Shown: positions 53,921-62,293, numbered from the stretch's first letter. The stretch is 64,000 nucleotides of DNA from Solirubrum puertoriconensis (GCF_001483135.1 NZ_LNAL01000008.1:992001-1056000); one strand, 5' to 3'. Notes: generated by a model from the sequence alone, not told the origin. Numbers and translations: made by a program.

Positions 53921-54799
53921 TTACCGATTGCGGCGGTTGTAGCGGTCATCGTTGTCGAAATCGTCGTTGTCGCGCCCACGGCGGCTGCCGTAGCTGCTTC
54001 CGCTGCGGCCGTAGTCGTCGTCCATGCTGCCCGAAAACTCGTTGCCAAACGACGAGCCGTACATGGAGGTGTCGTAGGAGCCGTAGTTCGAGCCGTAGTT
54101 CAGGTTGTTGCGGCCCATGTCGCCCATATTGTCCATGTTACCGCTCATGCCGGCGCCGCGGTGGCTGCCACCGTGGTAGTTGTCGGTGTTGTCGTAGCTG
54201 TTGCGGCTGCCCATGTTGCGGTCCATGTCGCGGCTAAACGATTGGTCGCGGCCGCTCATGCCCATGCTGCCGCGGCCCGAGGAGCCGTAGTTGCTGCTGC
54301 CGTAACCGTCGTAATCGAAGTTGTCGCCGCTGCGGTTCATGCTGCCCATGCCGCCACGGTTCATTTGGTTGCTGCCGCCGTAGCCACCCCTGTTGCGGCT
54401 GCTGCCGTAGTCGTCGTTGCCGTACATGGAGGAGCCCATGCCGCCGGAGTAGCCGCCGCGGCCTTGCATGCCGTAGCCGCGCGAATCATCGTCCATACGG
54501 CCCGTCATGTCGCCCATACCAAAATCGGAGCGGCCACCGTAGCCTTGCGAGTTGCCCATGCCGCCGCTCATGTCGCGGCCGCCGCGGTAATCGTTGTAGT
54601 CCGAGCCCATGCCGTAGCCACCTTGGTTACGCATCGAGCCACCTTGCCCCGAGTTCATGCCGCCACGCGAGTCGCCGAAATCAGAACCCCGTCTGTAGCT
54701 GCTGTTTCGGTCTTGGTAGTCGTGGTTATTGCCCGAGCGCTGATTGCGGTTGCGGTTGTCGAAACGGTCCTCGTCGCGGTGCTGATTGTAATTTGCCAT
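53921..54799 (-). CDS. Low-complexity Gly/Asn/Arg/Ser/Met-rich protein, second of its kind
   Basis: A 292-residue protein without signal peptide, starting MANYNQHRDEDRFDN. It is made of degenerate units such as GGYGMGSDYND, GGMGSSMYGNDDYG and SGRDQSFSRDMDRN with no globular pattern, rich in Gly, Asp, Arg, Asn, Ser, Met and Tyr. The end, SRRGRDNDDFDNDDRYN, echoes the RGRDNDDRY end of the 587-residue protein at 7.4 kb. They are probably members of one family of disordered proteins. A function such as RNA binding or stress condensation is inference only. The ATG at 54799 follows an AACCAAAA leader. Confidence 0.72.
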   Translation of the reverse strand: MANYNQHRDEDRFDNRNRNQRSGNNHDYQDRNSSYRRGSDFGDSRGGMNSGQGGSMRNQGGYGMGSDYNDYRGGRDMSGGMGNSQGYGGRSDFGMGDMTGRMDDDSRGYGMQGRGGYSGGMGSSMYGNDDYGSSRNRGGYGGSNQMNRGGMGSMNRSGDNFDYDGYGSSNYGSSGRGSMGMSGRDQSFSRDMDRNMGSRNSYDNTDNYHGGSHRGAGMSGNMDNMGDMGRNNLNYGSNYGSYDTSMYGSSFGNEFSGSMDDDYGRSGSSYGSRRGRDNDDFDNDDRYNRRNR

Positions 54800-55138
54800 G
54801 GTACAAAAAGGGTTTTGGTTAGGCCTTGTTGTACCCTCCCGCAAACCGAAAGGTTACCTACCTCTGTGCAAGCGTAAGTGGTTTATTGTTCAGCTTGTTA
54901 ACGTGCAAAATACTGGTGCGCAAAAGCTTTGACTAGTGCGCTTCTGTAAGTAAAAAAGCATCTACTAGTGCAGCATTAGACCGCAGCCCAAGGCACAGTA
55001 CGTTGCAGCGGCATTTACTTCAGCGCGCGCACTTAATAAGCTGTTCAAAACCCGGCTTACAAGCGTGCCATTACGCCTTAACTACCTAATGGTAAGAGGC
55101 GATGCTATGTTAAGGTAATGTTACCTACTTTTGCTTGC
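54800..55138. other. Divergent intergenic region with ACTAGTGC sites
   Basis: Between the divergent low-complexity gene and the small membrane protein gene. It contains ACTAGTGC at 54932 and 54964, a variant ACTGGTGC at 54912 and one exact TAnnTTTG box at 55126. Confidence 0.5.
55126..55133 (+). promoter_or_regulatory. -7 box directly before the small membrane protein gene
   Basis: TACTTTTG matches TAnnTTTG. It lies only 6 bp before the ATG at 55139, so transcription would start at or just after the ATG: either the mRNA is leaderless or the true start is a later codon (the ATG at residue 17 of this frame). Confidence 0.5.
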
Positions 55139-55336
55139 ATGAGACTCAAGCGTCTGTCCGAGTTGCCGCCGAGCATCCAGGGTATGCTTGATAAGCTATT
55201 GCTCGCCGCGCTGGTTTTAATTGTGCTCATAAGTATGCGCTCCTGCGTGCGCAACGTTGCCGATGCTATCGGCCTGGGTACGCTCACCGCTTCGGAGCAC
55301 CAGGCACGCGAACGAGCCGACCTCACATCCGACTAA
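55139..55336 (+). CDS. Small single-pass membrane protein
   Basis: A 65-residue protein (MRLKRLSELPPSIQG) with one membrane helix, LLLAALVLIVLISM, and a polar C terminus ending ERADLTSD. No family is recognised. A TAnnTTTG box sits almost on the ATG. It lies upstream of the histidine-kinase-like gene, 166 bp apart, but probably is not in its operon. Confidence 0.5.
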   Translation: MRLKRLSELPPSIQGMLDKLLLAALVLIVLISMRSCVRNVADAIGLGTLTASEHQARERADLTSD

Positions 55337-55502
55337 GCGCCGTTGCTTGGCTTTGGGCACCTAGGGGCAGCCTGGTAGTTTAAGGTAATTGCTATCCGTA
55401 GCTCTGCAGCACGGCGCTGGTCTGTGTTCACACAAATCAGGCGGCTAATGCAATTATTTCTTGCTTATATCATTATATTGCTTGCCTGCTATATAATTAG
55501 GT

Positions 55503-57599
55503 ATGAAGCAAACTATACCCAACTGGTTGCTACTGTTAGCATTTACATTACTCAGCACGAGGAGTATACTCGCGCAAAGCCCGCAAACCCCAGTATTGCG
55601 GCGGGCATTAGCTAAAGCGCCCCACGATACTGCTCGCGTACTGCTGCTGGCCGATTTAAGTGCTTCTTACCGCTATTCCGACTTCGATTCGGTGCAGTAC
55701 TACGCCAAGCAAGGGCTGCAGCTGGCGCGGCGCATCGGCTACGCCAAAGGAGAGGGACGGTGCTTATCGCGCATTGGCATTTTGATGGGGGAGCGGGGTA
55801 ATTTGCCGCAGGCCTTGCGTACCAACCTGCAGGCGCTGCACCTCAACGAGCAAAGCCGCGATTTGGAAGGCACCGCGCGCACGCTCAACCAAACAGGGCT
55901 GCTTTATTTCGCCCTCGACGATTTTCGGCCTTCTATTGCATACTTCCTGCGGGCCAAACGCATTTACGAGCAAGCCGGCGTAACCGACGACTCCCAGCTT
56001 GTAAGCGTTTTTACCAACCTAGGCGCCAGCTACGAGGGGCTAAAGATGCTCGATTCGGCTGCTTATTACCTCAACCTGGCTTACGCCCGTACGCGCCAAT
56101 CGCGCAACGTGCACACCAGCTGCTGGGGCAACCCCATGCCCTACGTGCTGCGCGAGCTGGGCTTGCTGCAGGTGGCCCTCGGCAACGATGCTGCTGCCCT
56201 CGATTACTACGCCCGCAGCACCCGCGCTTCGCTGCCCGAAAACGACCGCCGCAGCCGCTGCCGCTCTTATCAATACCTAGCAGAGCTGTACGAGCAGCGC
56301 CACCAAACCGACTCCAGCATTTATTACGCCCGCAAAGCCTTGGCCGTGGGGCAGTCGTTGCCGTTTGTGGTGGGCATTGTGCGCACCAGTACGCTGCTGG
56401 CCGATGCCTTTGTAGCCCGCGGCCAACGCGACAGTACCTTAAAGTACATGCACATCAAGCAGCAGGCCGAAGACAGCCTGTACAACCCGCAACGCATTAA
56501 GCAACTCGATGCCATTGGCTTTGCCGAGCAGCAGCGCCTGCGCACCCTCGAGCAGGAGCGGCGCTACTACCAAGAGCGGGGGCGTACCTATGCCTTGCTC
56601 ACGGGTGTTAGTGCCTTGGGGCTGTTGGCGCTGCTGCAATGGCGCAACATTCGGCGGCAGCGGCGCACCAATGCTCGCCTGCAAGCCCTTAACCATCAGG
56701 TAACGCAGCAAAAAGAGGAGCTTACCAGCCAGCGCGACCGGCTAGGTACCATGCTGCTTGAACTGAAAGCCACCCAAAGCCAATTGGTGATGCGCGAAAA
56801 GATGGCCTCGTTGGGCGAACTGATGGCGGGTGTAGCCTACGAAGTGCAAGTTCCCATGAAGCAGGTCAAGAACCTGACGGGCGTAAACCAGCAACTCATA
56901 GCCGAGCTGAAGAGCGAGCTAGCCCAACTTCCTTTGGCCTACGATGAACTCGAGCATCTGTTCGATCCCCTGAACGCCCTAGGTCTCAACCAAGCCAAGA
57001 TTGAGCAAGCCAGCCAGCGGGCCGATTCCATCGTGCGCGGCATGTTGGAGTACTCGAGCAACAGCCCTGCCCCGCGCCAGCTCACCGACGTAAACGCTTT
57101 CGTGGAGGATTACCTGCGCCTTACCTACCACGATGTGCGCGTCAAGAACAAGAGCTTCCATGCGGCCTTGCTGCCACGCCTCGACCTAGCCACTGGCAGC
57201 CTCAGCGTAGTGCGCCACGACCTAGGGCGTGTACTGATTTCGTTGTTTGCCTATGCCTTTAACGCCGTGCAGCAACGCTTGCTGCTGGCCGAAGAGGATT
57301 ACGTGCCGCAAGTAATGGTGAGCACGCAGCGCACGGCCGAACACATCGAAATACGCATTCGCGACAACGGTTTGGGCCTTTCCGAAGCTGCGCAAGCTTC
57401 CGCGTTCGAGCGGTTCCTAACGCCGGCTGCCGCTACTGAGCACGCCAACCTAGGCCTCTCGCTCAGCCACGATTTAATTGTGCAAGGCCACCACGGCACG
57501 CTCTCCCTCAGCAGCCAAGAGGGGCACTACACCGAATACCTCATTACCTTGCCCCTGCACACGCGCAAGCCCGCTAACCCCGAGTCAGTGTATGCTTAA
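55503..57599 (+). CDS. TPR sensor histidine-kinase-like protein lacking the phospho-acceptor His
   Basis: A 698-residue protein with a signal peptide, about seven TPR units (30-350), one membrane helix (ALLTGVSALGLLALLQW) and a coiled segment, then histidine kinase domains, the common Bacteroidota TPR-kinase layout. The HisKA region reads MREKMASLGELMAGVAYEVQ where relatives have AHEIQ, so the phosphorylated His is Tyr446. The ATPase N-box reads LFAYAF (Tyr584 instead of the Asn that binds Mg-ATP). The G1 Asp is kept (RDNGLGLS), but the G2 loop has changed (ANLGLSLS). It is therefore probably a pseudokinase that signals by binding, or it is inactive. No response regulator gene is adjacent. 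Confidence 0.85.
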   Translation: MKQTIPNWLLLLAFTLLSTRSILAQSPQTPVLRRALAKAPHDTARVLLLADLSASYRYSDFDSVQYYAKQGLQLARRIGYAKGEGRCLSRIGILMGERGNLPQALRTNLQALHLNEQSRDLEGTARTLNQTGLLYFALDDFRPSIAYFLRAKRIYEQAGVTDDSQLVSVFTNLGASYEGLKMLDSAAYYLNLAYARTRQSRNVHTSCWGNPMPYVLRELGLLQVALGNDAAALDYYARSTRASLPENDRRSRCRSYQYLAELYEQRHQTDSSIYYARKALAVGQSLPFVVGIVRTSTLLADAFVARGQRDSTLKYMHIKQQAEDSLYNPQRIKQLDAIGFAEQQRLRTLEQERRYYQERGRTYALLTGVSALGLLALLQWRNIRRQRRTNARLQALNHQVTQQKEELTSQRDRLGTMLLELKATQSQLVMREKMASLGELMAGVAYEVQVPMKQVKNLTGVNQQLIAELKSELAQLPLAYDELEHLFDPLNALGLNQAKIEQASQRADSIVRGMLEYSSNSPAPRQLTDVNAFVEDYLRLTYHDVRVKNKSFHAALLPRLDLATGSLSVVRHDLGRVLISLFAYAFNAVQQRLLLAEEDYVPQVMVSTQRTAEHIEIRIRDNGLGLSEAAQASAFERFLTPAAATEHANLGLSLSHDLIVQGHHGTLSLSSQEGHYTEYLITLPLHTRKPANPESVYA

Positions 57600-57708
57600 G
57601 CTTGGGCGCCAACAGTGCGCGGCAATCCCTAGGTGGGTGCTGCCTACTGTTGATTAAGTATAGCCGGCAGCACCAACTTAAGAGTTATATGAGAATGAAT
57701 TAAAAACA

Positions 57709-57741
57709 AAAACACCCTCAGCGCAGTGCTGAGGGCGTTTT
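57709..57741 (-). terminator. Terminator downstream of tRNA-Arg
   Basis: AAAACACCCTCAGC pairs with GCTGAGGGCGTTTT (one G-T pair). The A-rich plus-strand flank gives a T tract on the minus strand just past the tRNA 3' end. It may also stop the kinase-like transcript from the other side. Confidence 0.75.
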
Positions 57742-57744
57742 CAG

Positions 57745-57818
57745 TGGTCACGTAGGGAGTCGAACCCCAAACCTCCTGGTTCGTAGCCAGGTGCTCTATC
57801 CAGTTGAGCTACGTGACC
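57745..57818 (-). tRNA. tRNA-Arg (anticodon ACG)
   Basis: A 74-nt tRNA without encoded CCA. The acceptor stem is GGTCACG / CGTGACC with discriminator A. The anticodon arm is CCTGG-CTACGAA-CCAGG with anticodon ACG (first base probably edited to inosine), reading CGN codons. The T arm with TTCGA is intact. It is preceded by a consensus promoter. Confidence 0.93.
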
Positions 57819-57837
57819 GTTTTCCGTTTTGGTGCTG

Positions 57838-57869
57838 CAAAGATAGGCGGTCCTTTTTGGCTTCTGCAA
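57838..57869 (-). promoter_or_regulatory. Promoter of tRNA-Arg
   Basis: On the minus strand, TTG (57867-57869), a 21-bp spacer and TATCTTTG (57838-57845) fit the Bacteroidota promoter. The -7 box ends 20 bp before the tRNA 5' end. Confidence 0.7.
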
Positions 57870-57926
57870 GTGTTAAGCGAATATTTCCTGCTGAGAAGCA
57901 TTGGCGAAGCGGCAATAAGCTGAAAG

Positions 57927-58640
57927 TCAGGCTGAATTTTTTTGCGGTTTTTTTAAGGCTCGCTTCAGCGCTCGGTCGAAGAGCCAATACAAGCCGAACA
58001 CCGATATAGCGATAAGCCCAACCACAAGCAATTTACCAGCCGTGCCACTGTCGGGGTCACGGATGAGGGCAAATACATCTTGGGCTTTGGTGCCAAGCCA
58101 ATAGAAGAACATGCTGCGCGGCAACATGCCCACTACCGATGCCGACAGAAACCGCTTTTTATCGACGCGCATTACCGTGAGCACAAACGTCATGAGTGCA
58201 AAGGGGAGCACCGGAGAAATTCGCGTCAGCAGGATCAGCTGCCAGCTTTCGTTTTTAAGCTCCTGCATCACGGCATCGGCCTTTGGGAAATGGTGCAGGA
58301 AACGCATCATCTTGCCATGATCGAGGCTGGAGGCCACGGTGTAACCCACCATGGCGGCCAGCATGTAGCTGAGGACCATACCCGGAAAACCCCACCACCC
58401 TAGGTAAAAACCCGTTACCAACGCCACGAAGGTGGTAGGGGTAAGGGCGAATGCCATGGTAAAGGCAATGATGGCAAAGTAGAGGAGAATCTGCCAGGCG
58501 GTAAGATGCTGTAACAGTTGCTGGTTTTGGTACAGGACCCAGCTGAGGGAAGAACTGCCCACCACCGGTAACGCCACTAGTAACCCCATCGAAAACAGGG
58601 TTGAGAAATTGGTGCGGAGCAGTTCGCGTAGAATGCGCAT
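57927..58640 (-). CDS. TVP38/TMEM64-family (VTT domain) membrane protein
   Basis: A 237-residue DedA-superfamily protein with about five to six membrane segments. The VTT core includes ALTPTTFVALVTGFYLGWWGFP, then LLTRISPVLPFALMTFVLTV and FLSASVVGMLPRSMFFYWLGT; the F-x-x-R-(I/F)-S-P-x-x-P-F motif is conserved in this family. VTT proteins act as phospholipid scramblases or transporters, for example of undecaprenyl-phosphate in some bacteria. The specific substrate here is not evident. Confidence 0.85.
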   Translation of the reverse strand: MRILRELLRTNFSTLFSMGLLVALPVVGSSSLSWVLYQNQQLLQHLTAWQILLYFAIIAFTMAFALTPTTFVALVTGFYLGWWGFPGMVLSYMLAAMVGYTVASSLDHGKMMRFLHHFPKADAVMQELKNESWQLILLTRISPVLPFALMTFVLTVMRVDKKRFLSASVVGMLPRSMFFYWLGTKAQDVFALIRDPDSGTAGKLLVVGLIAISVFGLYWLFDRALKRALKKPQKNSA

Positions 58641-58655
58641 AGGACAATAATAAAA

Positions 58656-58685
58656 GCACGGACCGGAGCGGTTGCCGGTCCGTGC
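58656..58685 (-). terminator. Terminator upstream of the VTT gene
   Basis: An 11-bp perfect stem GCACGGACCGG / CCGGTCCGTGC. Only the minus strand continues into a T-rich stretch (TTTTATTAT). It therefore ends a transcript from the right, which supports a minus-strand gene at 58722. Confidence 0.65.
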
Positions 58686-58721
58686 AGAACAAAACGGAAT
58701 TACCGGAAAATGGTGGTGGTT

Positions 58722-58961
58722 TCAGCGCCAGATGCGTGAGCTGGGCAGCTTACGTAATGGAGCAATACCGGGCTTGCTAAGGTACTTGCCAAGGTGCGGC
58801 AATGCACTTTGTGAAGATGAAGTAGAGCAACCGCAGCGCAAAAGGAATGCTATTGGAAAAGCCGAAACGCTTCCTTCAAGTTTTGAAGCGGCCATTACGG
58901 CGGCATGCAACAAGCCAAGGAGAAAAGCAACGCAAGTTTTAAAGGCAAGCCTTTCCAACAT
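58722..58961 (-). CDS. Small secreted-type hypothetical protein
   Basis: A 79-residue frame whose start MLERLAFKTCVAFLLGLLHA looks like a signal peptide, followed by a basic, Ser-rich tail ending PLRKLPSSRIWR. No family is recognised. A minus-strand terminator directly downstream supports transcription in this direction. The overlapping plus-strand frame (58672-58989) has no such support. Confidence 0.45.
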   Translation of the reverse strand: MLERLAFKTCVAFLLGLLHAAVMAASKLEGSVSAFPIAFLLRCGCSTSSSQSALPHLGKYLSKPGIAPLRKLPSSRIWR

Positions 58962-59103
58962 CGACAAACCCAAATTTGATTTCGTGTAGTAGGCCCGGCG
59001 GTATTAGGCCCCATTCGGGTGCAGGGCCATCTGCAGATAATTGGCAGAGCACCTCGTAAGGCTTTAACATTTGAGCTTGCTTAAGCATCGAGAGCAGTAA
59101 TGT

Positions 59104-59111
59104 TACCTTTG
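59104..59111 (+). promoter_or_regulatory. -7 box of the GT-C-like gene
   Basis: TACCTTTG matches TAnnTTTG exactly, 49 bp before the ATG at 59160. A TTG at 59077 is 24 bp away, slightly far. Confidence 0.5.
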
Positions 59112-59159
59112 TGCTTGCCTGCGCCGTGCACCGCGGCCGCCTCAAAAGCCTACATTATT

Positions 59160-60464
59160 ATGTTTTCTAATCAGCACAAGGCGCTGTATCTCCTGTACTT
59201 TGTAATGCTGCTGCTGGTGGTGCCGCACGCTGGCTTTTCGGGCGATGTAGATTGTTGGTGGCGCTGGTCGGATTACATCCTGCAGGAGGGGTTACCCAAC
59301 ATCTACCAATTTCCGGATGTCAACTACAATCCTCTCTACCCTTATGTGCTTTGGCTCTACACCAAGCTTATGGGTACGCACGAGAAGATCATGCATTACC
59401 GGCATGCGCTAAAAGGCTTTACCCTGCTGTTCGATTTTGCGGGTGCCTTTGCGGCGGTGTCGCTTGCGAAGGGGAAGGAACGCCGATTTATGCTTGCGTT
59501 GCTGCTGCTGTTCAACGTGGGGTATATGTACAATACCCTGGCTTGGGAGCAGATCGACGCCATCTACACATTCCTGGGTTTTATGGCTGTGCTGCTTGCG
59601 CTTCGTGGCAATACCGTCGTGAGCGTACTGTGCTTGTTGCTGGCACTCAATACTAAGGCTCAGTCCATCATATTTCTGCCGCCGTTGCTGCTGCTGTGGT
59701 TGCCGCAATGGCTGCGCAGTGCCCGCCGGCAGGTAGTACCCGCGCTAGGCATTGCGGCTGTGGTGCAGGTGCTTATTCTGGCACCTTTCATTTGGTTTGG
59801 ATCCGTAAACTACGGCCCACGCATCGCTCAAATCAACCTGCATGCGGCCGATATGTACCCGCATCTGTACGTGGGCGCCAATAACCTCTGGACCATCATT
59901 GCACCCGACAGCCCGCTGAAATTGCTGGAAAGCTGGACTGACCTGGCAGTGGCGCATGGCCTCACGTACCGGCAATGGGGCATGCTGATGTTCATGGCCG
60001 CCTCGGCCGTTGCGCTGTTGCCGCTGCTGGCCTTGGCATGGCGGAGTTGGCGTGCCAATCGGCTGTTGGAACGCTCCGAATTGGCATTGGTGCTGCTAAG
60101 CTTCGGCATTATTCCGTTGCTGTCTACGTACTTCAATACCCAAATGCACGAGCGGTATTGGCACCCCGCCATTTTGTTTCTGGCAGCCTACGCGTTCCTG
60201 ACGCGCCGGTACTGGTTGTATGTGGTGCTTTCAATTGCGTATTTCCTCCAGCTCGAATCTATTCTGCACTACTTGGAGCTGAGGAAGTACACGGTGTTGT
60301 TGTTCGACAAGTACTTCATTGCAGGCTTGTTCACGCTACTGATTGTGGGAGCCATGGTTGAGCTGTATTGGCAGGCTCTACGTACGCTGCGTGCTAGCGG
60401 CCAGCGCGCTACCGATACCGCACCTTCCGTGTCCCCAACTCAAGCAGCGCCTTCACTTTCTTGA
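59160..60464 (+). CDS. Multi-pass GT-C-like glycosyltransferase
   Basis: A 434-residue membrane protein with about 10-12 helices. The first lumenal loop is acidic (FSGDVDCWWRWSDYILQ), the position of the catalytic Asp in GT-C transferases that use polyprenyl-phosphate sugars. A later motif LAWEQIDAIYTFLGF, and STYFNTQMHERYWHP in the last third, resemble uncharacterised mannosyltransferase-like proteins. It probably adds a sugar to a lipid or exported protein. The start at 59160 is chosen because a frame from 59100 adds unrelated residues. Confidence 0.72.
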   Translation: MFSNQHKALYLLYFVMLLLVVPHAGFSGDVDCWWRWSDYILQEGLPNIYQFPDVNYNPLYPYVLWLYTKLMGTHEKIMHYRHALKGFTLLFDFAGAFAAVSLAKGKERRFMLALLLLFNVGYMYNTLAWEQIDAIYTFLGFMAVLLALRGNTVVSVLCLLLALNTKAQSIIFLPPLLLLWLPQWLRSARRQVVPALGIAAVVQVLILAPFIWFGSVNYGPRIAQINLHAADMYPHLYVGANNLWTIIAPDSPLKLLESWTDLAVAHGLTYRQWGMLMFMAASAVALLPLLALAWRSWRANRLLERSELALVLLSFGIIPLLSTYFNTQMHERYWHPAILFLAAYAFLTRRYWLYVVLSIAYFLQLESILHYLELRKYTVLLFDKYFIAGLFTLLIVGAMVELYWQALRTLRASGQRATDTAPSVSPTQAAPSLS

Positions 60465-60625
60465 AATATAACTCGGCTTTCCGCTCGGGTAAATCTTTCT
60501 TGAAGTGCAACGTATGCCAGCAAATACGTTGACTGCAAGCAACTACTTGCCCGTTTGAGTTGCCAGTCGTAAGCACCTAGGAAGCCGGTCGCAATGGCTG
60601 CCTCTTCGTTTAAGGTTGTCTCGTT

Positions 60626-60633
60626 TAACTTTG
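60626..60633 (+). promoter_or_regulatory. -7 box of the cystathionine synthase/lyase gene
   Basis: TAACTTTG matches TAnnTTTG exactly, 42 bp before the ATG. No clear -33 box is visible at the usual spacing. Confidence 0.5.
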
Positions 60634-60675
60634 GCCTGCCGCACACCCGCGGCTCTGTACCTGCAGCACTAGCGC

Positions 60676-61815
60676 ATGAAATTCGGAACGAAAGCTATCC
60701 ACGCCGGCGTGCACCCCGACCCAACCACGGGGGCCATCATGACGCCGATTTACCAAACCTCGACCTATGTGCAACGCTCGCCCGGCGACCACAAAGGCTT
60801 CGAGTATTCCCGCACGCATAATCCCACCCGCACGCAACTCCAAGACGCCCTGGCCGCGCTCGAAAACGGCACGCACGGCCTGTGCTTTGCTACCGGTATG
60901 GCCGCCATCGATGCGATGGTGAAGCTGTTGGAGCCCGGCGACGAAGTAGTAGCTACCAACGACCTGTACGGGGGCACCTACCGCATTTTCACTAAGGTTT
61001 TCGCGAAGTACGGCATCGTGTTCAAGTTCGTGCCGATGCACGATGTGCAAGCCGTGCGTGCCGCCATGACGGAGCGCACCAAGCTGGTATGGGCCGAAAC
61101 GCCCACCAACCCGCTGCTGCACATCATCGATATTAAGGCCATGGCCGAAGTGGCGCACGAGTTTGGCGCGCTGCTGGTGGTGGATAACACCTTTGCTACT
61201 CCTTACCTGCAAACCCCCCTCGACCTAGGTGCCGACGTGGTGATGCACTCCCTCACCAAGTACATGGGTGGCCACTCCGACGTGGTAATGGGCGCCCTCA
61301 TCGTGAAGGACGACGAACTGCACCAGCGCCTTGCTTTTGTGCAGAACGCCTCGGGCGGTACCCCCGGCCCGCAGGATTGCTTCTTGGTATTGCGCGGCCT
61401 GAAAACCCTGCACGTGCGCATGCAGCGCCACAGCGAAAACGGCCGCGCCGTGGCCGAGTTCCTGCGCCAGCACCCGCGCGTAGGCAAGGTGTACTGGCCC
61501 GGCCTGGAGTCGCACCCCAACCACCAGGTGGCCCGCCAGCAAATGCGCGACTTCGGCGGCATGATTTCCTTCGTGCTGAAAGACGACAAAGTGGAAGATG
61601 CCGTGCAGGTGCTCGAGAAGTTCCAGCTGTTTTCGTTGGCCGAGAGCCTAGGTGGCGTTGAGAGCCTAAGCGGCCACCCCGCCACCATGACGCACGCCAG
61701 CATTCCGGCCGAAGAGCGCCGCAAAGCCGGTTTGTCCGACTCGCTGATTCGCCTGTCGGTGGGCATTGAAGATGCCGAAGACCTGATTGAAGACTTGGCG
61801 CAAGCTCTGGGGTAA
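60676..61815 (+). CDS. Cystathionine gamma-synthase/lyase family PLP enzyme
   Basis: A 379-residue trans-sulfuration enzyme. The PLP lysine lies in VVMHSLTKYMGGHSD; the phosphate-binding ATGMAAIDA and the YSRTHNPTR loop near residue 45 are conserved. It could be MetB (methionine synthesis) or MccB/Cth (cysteine from cystathionine); sequence alone does not decide. The downstream small secreted gene starts 8 bp later and may share the transcript. Confidence 0.9.
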   Translation: MKFGTKAIHAGVHPDPTTGAIMTPIYQTSTYVQRSPGDHKGFEYSRTHNPTRTQLQDALAALENGTHGLCFATGMAAIDAMVKLLEPGDEVVATNDLYGGTYRIFTKVFAKYGIVFKFVPMHDVQAVRAAMTERTKLVWAETPTNPLLHIIDIKAMAEVAHEFGALLVVDNTFATPYLQTPLDLGADVVMHSLTKYMGGHSDVVMGALIVKDDELHQRLAFVQNASGGTPGPQDCFLVLRGLKTLHVRMQRHSENGRAVAEFLRQHPRVGKVYWPGLESHPNHQVARQQMRDFGGMISFVLKDDKVEDAVQVLEKFQLFSLAESLGGVESLSGHPATMTHASIPAEERRKAGLSDSLIRLSVGIEDAEDLIEDLAQALG

Positions 61816-61823
61816 GCTTTACG

Positions 61824-62276
61824 ATGCGTGCTTACGTGTTACTCTTAGGTCTGCTGTTGGGAATGTGGAATCCGATCCACGCCCAGCAGCCAGCCGAAAG
61901 CTCGGAGCCGTTTCGGAAAGCCAATGCGGTGCTGTTGTACACTAATGCGGCCCCTGATTCGGTGCTCTACGCAATGGCCGAAAACCTCCGTCGTCGCGGC
62001 TTCGAAACCGCTGAATTGGATGCCCGTCATCTGGTGACACTGCCCGGCATAGAAACAGGTAGCCAAGGCTGGCCGCTAGTCATTCGGGCGGAGCGCATGA
62101 CTGGCGGCGTGGTACTCACAGGGACTTACCGCATGGACGGATTAGTTGGTCGGCCCGAGTTTGCCGCCGAATTTTTGGGGTTCGAATGGTCGCCGGCCAA
62201 AAGCAGTTTCAGGCAAGTCGAGAAAACAGCTCGCTCGGTCGGCCGCAGTACCATCAAGTACAGCCGACACAAGTAG
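61824..62276 (+). CDS. Small secreted hypothetical protein
   Basis: A 150-residue protein with a signal peptide (YVLLLGLLLGMWNPIHAQ). The mature part has an alpha/beta look (ANAVLLYTNAAPDSVLYAMAENLRRRGFETAELD) and ends basic. No family is recognised. The helix PDSVLYAMAENLRRRGFE followed by strands resembles small Bacteroidota periplasmic proteins of unknown role. It follows the PLP enzyme by 8 bp and ends at a terminator. Confidence 0.68.
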   Translation: MRAYVLLLGLLLGMWNPIHAQQPAESSEPFRKANAVLLYTNAAPDSVLYAMAENLRRRGFETAELDARHLVTLPGIETGSQGWPLVIRAERMTGGVVLTGTYRMDGLVGRPEFAAEFLGFEWSPAKSSFRQVEKTARSVGRSTIKYSRHK

Positions 62277-62293
62277 CGTTTCACGTTTTAGCC

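Noticed and set aside
53849-54877. Val/Ala/His-rich plus-strand frame opposite the second low-complexity gene
   Set aside because: A mirror of the repetitive sense codons with no family resemblance, and it lacks a plausible start context.
58672-58989. Plus-strand 105-residue frame
   Set aside because: No family or start signal; the terminator evidence favours the opposite strand.
60465-60675. SAM-type riboswitch upstream of the cystathionine synthase/lyase gene
   Set aside because: I looked for SAM-I/SAM-II signatures and found none; only a -7 promoter box and a CCTAGG are visible.
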